NCBI GenBank assembly: GCA_025024175.1
Contig: QCXZ01000003.1
Span: forward strand, 13,489,621-13,553,620
DNA from: Rhyzopertha dominica
Taxonomy: Eukaryota; Arthropoda; Insecta; Coleoptera; Bostrichidae
Reading direction: 5' to 3'
DNA length: 64,000 bases
Shown: one piece after another, positions 56,371-64,000 of the stretch
Layout of the letters: every line of letters starts with the position of its first letter
How positions within the stretch are numbered: the first letter of the stretch is position 1
The notes under the pieces: generated by a model
The model's input: only the letters and a program-made list of their open reading frames with translations
What the model was told of the DNA's origin: nothing
Databases searched by the model: none
Made by a program: the position numbers and the translations under genes

Positions 56371-58975
56371 ATCCTTGTGTATACATATTATAGTGTGCTC
56401 ACCTACATTGCGAAAAAACGGACAGATTTTGGGGGCGAAATGCGAGTGTTTCTGGGGGCAGACGTTTGATGGCGCTGTAACGAATTTGTAAAATAGAAGT
56501 AATTGACGTTACCGGCATTTTGGGTACCCCTCATGTCCCCTACTTGAAAACCGTTCATTTGCCGATGTTGCCAAGTGATGCTATAGTTATGCGAATGCAG
56601 AATACGAGTTCTAATCATAAATAGTATATCCATATAAATTTGTATTATAATACGTATTAAAAGCAACATCTTATGTCTTATGCAGCCATACTGTCTTACA
56701 AATCATTTTTTAGTTCGTATAATGAACGTGTAATCTCCGTAAATGTTCGTGTACTAATATGCAAAATACAAACTGCCAACATAGCTTTCTAAGAGTAACG
56801 CCTACGCCTATCGCAGGAGATCCCATTAAAAGATGAACTCGTTTTTATAAATGCTTGTGTTGTTATTCCTCCTACGATTTATTGACTACCTATTTATAAG
56901 TACTTTGTCTAACAGGCAAAAGAAATCAGATCATTCAATATTACGTTTACTGCCCCACAGCAGTTCAAATCTCAGATATACACATGTTTTATTATAACCA
57001 GACGGTCCGTGCGATAATACTTCGAAAAACAATCGAATAAAACAGTCTTGCAAGCCTTGACAAACGAGACTCCCGAAGATAGGTCGTGTGAGGGTAGGTC
57101 AGGCTACAATGTTTGTTATTTCATCGACTATGTAGGTAGTAAGTGTGATACGATTTCGGACACCTAATGTAACATAATAAGAGATGTGCTGTGATAACTT
57201 TAATAGGAACAATAATTAGGTAAAGAGACAAAGAATAAGAATAAATGGATCTGTTGTTAATGTTTTATAACCAAATACGTCTTTAAATTCTATTTCCAAA
57301 TTAAATTTTCGCAAAACCAATAATACATAGGTAAATGCCAGCATTTCAACCTCTGCGCTGAACTCTTCAGTGGCTTAACAACTATAACTAATTGTTTATA
57401 TTACATATTCGGCTATTCTCTTGTGTTAAGTGGGTTATTTCGAGGTGTAAGATCTGTATTTAGCAGATGGTTTAAAATGCGTTTCATATAGATAAATAGC
57501 CTCTAAGGGGATCAAGTTGGACACGTGTTAAGTTTTATATTACGTTGGTTATGATAAATCCGGGATCTGCTGCTTCCATGTTATGCAGTTCTAGTGGGGA
57601 CTTTTCTCTGTCTCCATTGTTTACGTGATGCATATTATGGCCTTTGAATCTAAAGCTGGGTTCACATTATTAACAATTTGTGTTGTGTGCCGTTCGTAAG
57701 CGCTCGGCCCGTGCGTCAAAAAAGCAGCACGTTCAGAGATTTGCAGCTGATTTTAGACTTCAGGAAATACTGTCATCCCAATTGCTTGCTTTTCTGTGAT
57801 ACAGTGGTTTGTTCTAGAAGTCTTAATCTTCTTTTGTTTTTCTGGTTATTTTGTTTTGATATCAAATTATACAGGACAATGAACGTCGCACATCTTCTTT
57901 GGACCAGTTACACTAACAGTGATTCAGAGAATTCAAACATCTGACATGAAGACCTGATGCCCTGATGTCAACAGCAAGAAAATATCCATTGTGCTCAGTA
58001 TGTTTTGCAGCAAATCTTGTTTTCATTTTTGAAGCGTCTACGTAGCGTTTATGTTTTAGCGCAAATTCCTTTTGATGTTAGTAAAAAAAAACACCAACCG
58101 ACGGATAGCATGCATCGTGCGCGTAGATATTTTTACGTTGATTTTTATGCGCCGCACACGTATGCACTACATTATTAAAATACATTTTTACGGTGCACAC
58201 TGCACAACACAAACTTTTACTAATGTGGACCCGGCTTAATACTTAGGCACCTATATTGTGTTTGGCCTGTGTACTATTATATGGGGAGCATTTAATTTCA
58301 TAAATTCCATATTAGTTTAACTTTTAACACGTCTTTTTTATCCAAAATGTTACCTAATAGGATTTCTAATATACAGATAGATAGTAATCTTCAATACATT
58401 CAATACAAATTAAAGTTAAAAAATCCCTTTAATATTAAAAAGCTATGCTTTACCAAAAATTCATAAACTACGAAATAAATATCAAAGTAGATATAGTCGC
58501 AAATGTAAACGCTCCTACCTAATTAGCTAAAATAACAAAATTCGTCTATAAATTGCCAGCAATCTTTGTATGAAACAGTTTTTTAACATACATATTTTAT
58601 TAATAACCACTGAGTAGCGGAACTTTGCATGATGTGCAGAATCGCGAAAGTCGAAAGTGCTCATTTTTCGATGGCTCGTGCAGGTGCACGTATATCGTAT
58701 ATCAATCACGCTGTTATTAGAAGTTGTTTGATCCCCGCGTTCCCTCACCCTCGCTCCATGGTCCTGGTCATGTAATGCAGACATTTGATGGAAGGGGTAC
58801 AGTCTGATATTCCCCTTTAACGAAATTCAAAGCTCCGATTTACCGCATTTAATACCATGTAGCAGTTCCGATGTTTACCGCTACGTACCGCCACCTTACA
58901 GAGATAAATTAGCAAAATAGGTGTCCGCGATAAATCCCATAAGGTGAGCACACTATAATATGTATACACAAGGAT
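56371..58975. mobile_element. Segment bounded by a perfect 34-bp inverted repeat
   Basis: The 34 bases at 56371-56404 (starting ATCCTTGTGTATACATATTA) recur exactly as the reverse complement at 58942-58975. Weaker similarity continues inward to a CGGACA motif on both sides, and AAT flanks both outer ends. The layout fits terminal inverted repeats of a 2.6-kb element. No transposase is legible inside, and a smaller MITE is nested at 57654-58236. An inverted local duplication is the alternative. Confidence 0.5.
57654..58236. mobile_element. PIF/Harbinger-like MITE (583 bp)
   Basis: Ends AGCTGGGTTCACATTATTAA and, inverted, AGCCGGGTCCACATTAGTAA extend as imperfect inverted repeats over about 38 bp into TTTGTGTTGTG. 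The 3-bp direct repeat TAA flanks both ends (57651-57653 and 58237-58239), the target type of PIF/Harbinger. The frame 57678-57944 inside it has no transposase motif. Confidence 0.65.
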
Positions 58976-61900
58976 AATATTAATAGATATCCCAGAAGTG
59001 ACCATGAAGATCGTATAAAATTATAATTACCGTAAACAAATACGTACTTTGAAAATGGCAAGTAATACACGACTCTAAATGTAACACTAGATTCATTTTA
59101 TAACAAACATTTCGCTGTCACTGGAATTAGATAAGTAAGTTAAGATGTGGTACATACTTATAATTAAATGCTTCAGCTACTAGCGCGAATAAGAATACAT
59201 TCATCAGGTAGGAATTGAGGTGTACAAAATATGTACTTGAAACTCGGAGAACGTAATAAGTATCATATTGAAAATTGTTCAAGCATATAACTTTTCTCTA
59301 TGCCAAAAGTAAGTTGATTATTATGTCGCACTGGATTTATTTGTTCTCCACGATCTTATTATCATGTTAATATAAACTGTTTGAAATTCTTCTTAGAATA
59401 TAAATAGCTATAAGTCCCTGAAAAAATGTTATTATAAAACAGGTTGTAACTACCTATATAAATAAAGCAACAATATTTATTCGACAAAGGAACATTTAAA
59501 TGATAAATTTGTTACCTACCATGTAAGAGAAACAAACACTTAAAATGCTGCAGTAAACAAAATATGTAAAATATATAATGTGTTGCGTCTGAAATTACGA
59601 AATGGCTACTCGAGTCTATTTTTGTGATATAAACAGAGATGGAATGATTGGATATTTGTTTGGAACTATAGAAGTTAATATTATCCATAAATTTATTGTA
59701 ATCATAGGAGTACTTGTACTATTCTACACGGTATACAACATTATCGTACGCGGTTGCTGACGTAACAATATCCAATCCAAGCCAAACAGGGACATGTTAA
59801 AATTATCGTTTTTTTGGTAAATATTGCCTTATCTAGTAAAATAGTCTTTACTGGATTTAAATTTTATCAATCCTATTTCCGTATCACACACAGTGTTACG
59901 TAATGGCTAGCACGTATTTGTTAACGTTACAGTTTCAACTTTGACAAAGGGTTCACATGATGTTATCCTATTTCTGTTAATTTTTTGAAATATACTAGCT
60001 AATCTTTGTAAGGCAATTACACACTCGTGGAATTACGTTACTCAAAATTCCGCCCCTGCATAATATGCTTCTTACAACTTTCGTTATGTAATATACTATT
60101 TTCATTATGATTTACTTTTGTGTTTTATGTGGGTATGTATAAAACTATAGTCTGTCAATTAGATAATAAATTGCAAACAAAATATGTTCCCGTATTTTTT
60201 TACGTAGTGTAAGGATGTTGTTAATACATTTTTAAACACATACAGTATATATAACTTCCGCATATGCTTTAGTAAGTAAACTTCCTATTCTGCACCTTAC
60301 TACATCAATCGGTTAATTCTGTTTAACCCGGGCAAGTTCGACTCCGTTAGGTTATTCACTTTGCCATTAATAAATTCACAAAGGAACCGAACAACTTCAA
60401 AGGCTTGTGCGTTTCGTTTCGCATGAAAATGCGTAGGCGGATACAAACAAAACAAACAGGGATACGAATACTGCAGGTTGTCCATTAATAACGCAGCAGG
60501 CGTGGTAGTGCAGTTTCCGACCAAGCAACCGAGCTTTAAGCATAATTTATTGTTCTCTTTTCAAGCTTACGCAGTAAATACGAGTCTTGAGCTCTCATTG
60601 GCTATTAAAACAGGCTATATCAAGTTTTTGAACGGTACAACTCTGTTTCTTGAGCACCATAACACGTATATAGAAACTAGGCGAGCAGTGTTTTAAGACT
60701 TTTATAGGTAGTATACAAAGCTGTTAATTTAAGTCCTCGACTTTTCTTAGTTGACAAAACTTCACATATACGCATGCTTATCTCTGAAGTAATTAAATTG
60801 TTGTTAAATAGTTTCAATAATTATAAAATATTTACAAGCTAAGTAATTTACTTTTAAATTATTAAAATAATTATTTTAATTTGCCCTTGATTTTGCCAGA
60901 AAAAAGAGCTTTAGTGCTTCAGTTCTTTCAACGTCATCTACATCANATGGATGCCATAGTTATAGTAGGACACAGGCTTANCNTTAATACCTTAAGAAGA
61001 AAAAAGCCCCTTCATCCAAGTTTGGTAATAAAATGTCGGCAGCAATTAATTTTCTCATTTTGTTTCATTGGTTGGGAGAATTAAATTTACCCCTACCCCT
61101 TTTCTCTTGCAGTTACTGTGTTCTGGCGGAGGTTCCTCACGTTTTGTCATTAATTGTGTTTTTTTCAAATTTCTGTATTGTTAACATTCAAAGCAATGTG
61201 GACCACTTATTATTTAGACGATTTACATATTTCATATGATATTCAAAAAGAAATTTCAAACCTGTTAAAAACATTTTTTACCTTCTTAAGTTTTTTCAGT
61301 TACAAAACAAATAATGGTCTTAAAGTGCTATTTGCAGCATGTCACAGACAACCTAATTCTGGGGATCTCTCTGGGTCTCTATACTGAGTTTATTTTTGAA
61401 AATCTTACAATATATTTACTTAGTATATTCGACCTATTTTTTTTATCTGCCAGTCTTTAGGAATTTTGCAGTTTCCCACTCCAACTTTTATTACTAATGT
61501 AATACTATTTTTAGTCCTTGTATTAGATTGATTTTCTTACTAAAGTTATTGTCTGAATTATACTACAGATACCTCCCTGGTGACAAGGGCTGTTTGTAAT
61601 GGTCCATAACTGCGACATTATCATCATTCCTTACAATTTATGTCTGAAAATTAAACGTTTTTCCTGATGACTTTATATTAATGTTGTAAGGATTAAAATG
61701 TTTCGAACTGCCGCCACATAATTGGAAGGGACGGGTAATACGAAATCACACAAGTATTTCTTGAGCAACTATAATGGTAGAGTAGATTGGAATTGTCTCC
61801 TCAAGTAGCATCTCCATGGCAGAGTGCTGGTATATGAGCAGTTTTACTGGAAATAATTGCTTGTAAATAGTATTATAAAGCGAGAAAACAACATTATCGA

Positions 61901-62320
61901 AAATAAACTCGGTGAGTTTGAGGAACTCATTAAAAGAAATACTAATGTTGAAAGAGAATTACTATTATCACTTCTTCTTTATACTCCTCCTACAGAAATC
62001 CAGTAGGATAGTTGAGAACAAAGGTCTATGTCCAGACTGATTAATTTAGCTAGCCACTCGTGTATAAGTAATACACCAACCTGTTCGAAACATTCTATAA
62101 AAATTATCTCGAATTTGTCCCACAAAACGGAAGCAGGTGTCATTGCAGAATTTTTAACGCACATATTTTTGTTTATTGGGAATAAGATTGCTTCCACCTT
62201 TTGAACTGATATTTAGTCCATTCGCGTTTCGCCTTAGTAACAGCATGATTTAAAAGCCTAGAAAACGTTTTTCGATAAGACGTCAAATTAACTTTCACTG
62301 TCACAAGTCGAGAGTTGAAT
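58976..62320. other. Non-coding stretch with one degraded coding trace
   Basis: On the plus strand about 61880-61993 reads with ENKLGEFEELIKRNTNVERELL and ends at a stop. It is flanked by further protein-like but broken frames up to about 62200, which suggests an old retro-copy or transposon of unknown family. The rest, including the frames at 60300-61390, shows nothing recognisable. Confidence 0.3.
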
Positions 62321-63100
62321 GATGTACAGGGTGGTCCAGTTATCGTGCTCAGCCAATTGACGGCTTTATTTGTTATCTTAGAGAAAAATGTTTTAAATAA
62401 AAGTTGTAGCAGCCAAGGAGTACTCGATAACGCAATATAACACATTTATGCAACGTTGCCAGATTTCGAGTACCGAACCAAACTTGCAATTTTTTTAATA
62501 GAACCACCTACTTTTTATGCCGGATTTGGATTACATATCAAATTTTGAGCAAAAATTTATTAAGATACATGTGCTCTAAAATTAACGGTTTCGGAGATAC
62601 GCATGTGTGGTCCAGTTATCGTGTTCACCCAATTGACGGCTTTATCTGAAGTTTAGCAAAAAATGTTTTAAATAAAAGTTGTAGCAACCAAGGAATACTC
62701 GATAACGTGGTATAGCAAATTTATACAGCCAGATTTCGAGTACTGAACCAAACTTGCATTTTTTTTAAATGGAACCACCTACTTTTTATGCCAGATTATG
62801 ATTATTATCCTCATGGGTGCGTATCTCGGAAACCGTTAATTTTAAAACACATGTATCTTAATAATCTTTTGCTCCGAATTTGATGTATAATCAGAATCCG
62901 GCATAAAAAGTGGGTGGCTCCATTTAAAAAAATGCAAGTTTGGTTCGGTACTCATAATCTGGCAAAGCTGCATAAATGTGTTATATTGCGTTATCGAGTA
63001 CTCCTTGGCCGCTACAACTTTTATTTGAAACATTTTTCTCTAAGATCACAAATAAATCCGTGAATTGGGTGAGCACGATAACTGGACCACCCTGTACATC
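62321..63100. mobile_element. Three-armed fold-back element
   Basis: The outer ends GATGTACAGGGTGGTCCAG and the exact inverse CTGGACCACCCTGTACATC bound 780 bp. The sequence GTGGTCCAGTTATCGTG and the ~230 bp after it occur twice in direct orientation (from 62331 and from 62608) and once inverted (ending at 63090). The element thus has two direct arms and one inverted arm. The frames at 62173-62445 (-) and 62976-63227 (+) share an N-terminus only because they read the same repeat. ACAGGGTG ends are common among insect non-autonomous elements; the superfamily is not clear. Confidence 0.7.
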
Positions 63101-63385
63101 AAAACATACACAAATAGTGTGCTATACTTCTACAAAAAAATTCAGTGAGTCTGTAAGTGTAATGTTAACAATTGTTGATGAAATTTGTCACAACTGTGAC
63201 AAGGGCTCTTCTTCAGGTGGTCGATAAACAGTAGCAATGGAGGACGCATACTTTGAGGATTCGCATGTAAACTGAATATCAGTGCACAGCCAAAATCTAT
63301 TGGCGGGGAGGGAAAGTAGATCACACAGAATTACACTTTCAGTAGTAAGAATTTCCGCGCCCGCTCTCTAACGATTTCGGAGACC

Positions 63386-63667
63386 TTAGCCACCCATCTT
63401 CTGCAATTTCCGCAATTCCAGGAATGAACGTCCAGGATTGTTTCGCACGAAATTCCGCAAATATTTATGAAGTTTAGATTCGGATCGCAGTTTTACGACG
63501 CTCGGCGTTCTCCGAGCTAATCTCGCAGGATCTGCGCCTGCTAGTGGAGATAATGTTGTTTCTATCTGATATCTGCTCCTCAATTTTGAATGACCCTCGT
63601 GCCTTGAGGCACGCGCTTGGCTGTGTACACAGTTAGCTGCCCTTGCTTTCCACACACCCGACGCCAT
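63386..63667 (-). CDS. Unassigned GC-rich open frame
   Basis: A 93-codon frame starting ATG on the minus strand, in a CpG-rich block that contrasts with its flanks. It is basic, with the stretches LARRTPSVVKLRSESK and FVRNNPGRSFLELRK, and ends at TAA. No signal peptide, membrane segment or known domain is seen. It may be a real small gene or exon, a transposon remnant, or an open frame that is a by-product of base composition. Flanks: nothing else is recognised from 63101 to 64000. Confidence 0.25.
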   Translation of the reverse strand: MASGVWKARAANCVHSQARASRHEGHSKLRSRYQIETTLSPLAGADPARLARRTPSVVKLRSESKLHKYLRNFVRNNPGRSFLELRKLQKMGG

Positions 63668-64000
63668 CAAAATTTTAAGGTTAAATCTAGACGTGAATGT
63701 TTGCGATACACCTGCTTAATATCCGTTTTTTCTCTGCATCAGATAGCGATATGTTATTATTATTTCTTTTACTCGTTTCACCATTTGCTCTGGGAATCAC
63801 GCATTTGTTTAGGGTGAATTGGTTATTATGTTTCCAATTTCTGACTTCATCGACATCATGGAAAAAAAGAATATTATCTAAATCGGCATTTGCACGAAGA
63901 AAGTTTTTAGGTGACAACCGTTCCTTGATTATGACAATTTGTTTTTTTTTGCAAAAGAGATTGTTCTCTGTTAGTTCCCTACGATAGCAAACCTTTCTTA

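Noticed and set aside
62173..63227. Two frames with nearly the same N-terminal sequence, suggesting a duplicated gene
   Set aside because: They read the same fold-back repeat arm on opposite strands and are not genes.

Overview
This is an AT-rich, intron- and transposon-rich animal sequence, almost certainly from an insect or another arthropod. The evidence is two small secreted genes of the arthropod single-domain von Willebrand factor C (SVWC, 'Vago-like') family, 52-bp introns, and a typical arthropod repeat load: hAT, mariner, Tc1, pogo/Tigger, Gypsy, LINE and Penelope-like remnants. No bacterial-type operons, CRISPR arrays or rRNA genes are seen. Most of the 64 kb is intergenic or intronic.

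Genes. The only firm genes are the two SVWC paralogues on the minus strand (39788-40266 and 43137-45863). Each has three exons, intron phases 1 and 2, a signal peptide in exon 1 and a TATA box. The second has lost two of the eight family cysteines. Weaker but plausible coding pieces with splice signals are at 10765-11243 (+), 29320-29394 (+), 33028-33216 (-), 51416-51515 (-) and 53515-53750 (-). Two promoter-like sites on the minus strand stand apart from a known gene: a heat-shock type promoter at 53158-53239 (HSE cluster plus TATAAATAG) and a CpG-rich TATA promoter with a 5' splice donor at 52182-52344.

Mobile DNA, left to right. A fold-back element with a nested hAT MITE (2.1-3.5 kb). Two copies of one non-autonomous hAT family with 8-bp target duplications (4.6-5.9 and 26.3-27.8 kb). 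A 5'-truncated Gypsy element with a 170-bp LTR, split by a TA-flanked MITE (7.1-8.5 kb). A head-to-head inverted pair of Penelope-like 3' ends (12.9-13.85 kb). A dead mariner (24.9-25.7 kb), a hAT MITE (34.4-34.9 kb), Tc1 and Tigger fragments (47-49 kb), an element or duplication bounded by a perfect 34-bp inverted repeat with a Harbinger-like MITE inside (56.4-59.0 kb), and a three-armed fold-back element (62.3-63.1 kb).

Most interesting signal. The window holds several sequences that fold as hammerhead ribozymes, from at least three unrelated lineages: two in the Penelope-like arms, one at 14.17 kb, and a compact ~115-bp hairpin element at 26.40 kb with a 13-bp target-site duplication. Two more units of that compact element lie head to head at 49.06-49.25 kb. 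The three compact units show compensatory changes in helices II and III, and together imply an intact hammerhead core. A degenerate fourth type is at 51.13 kb.
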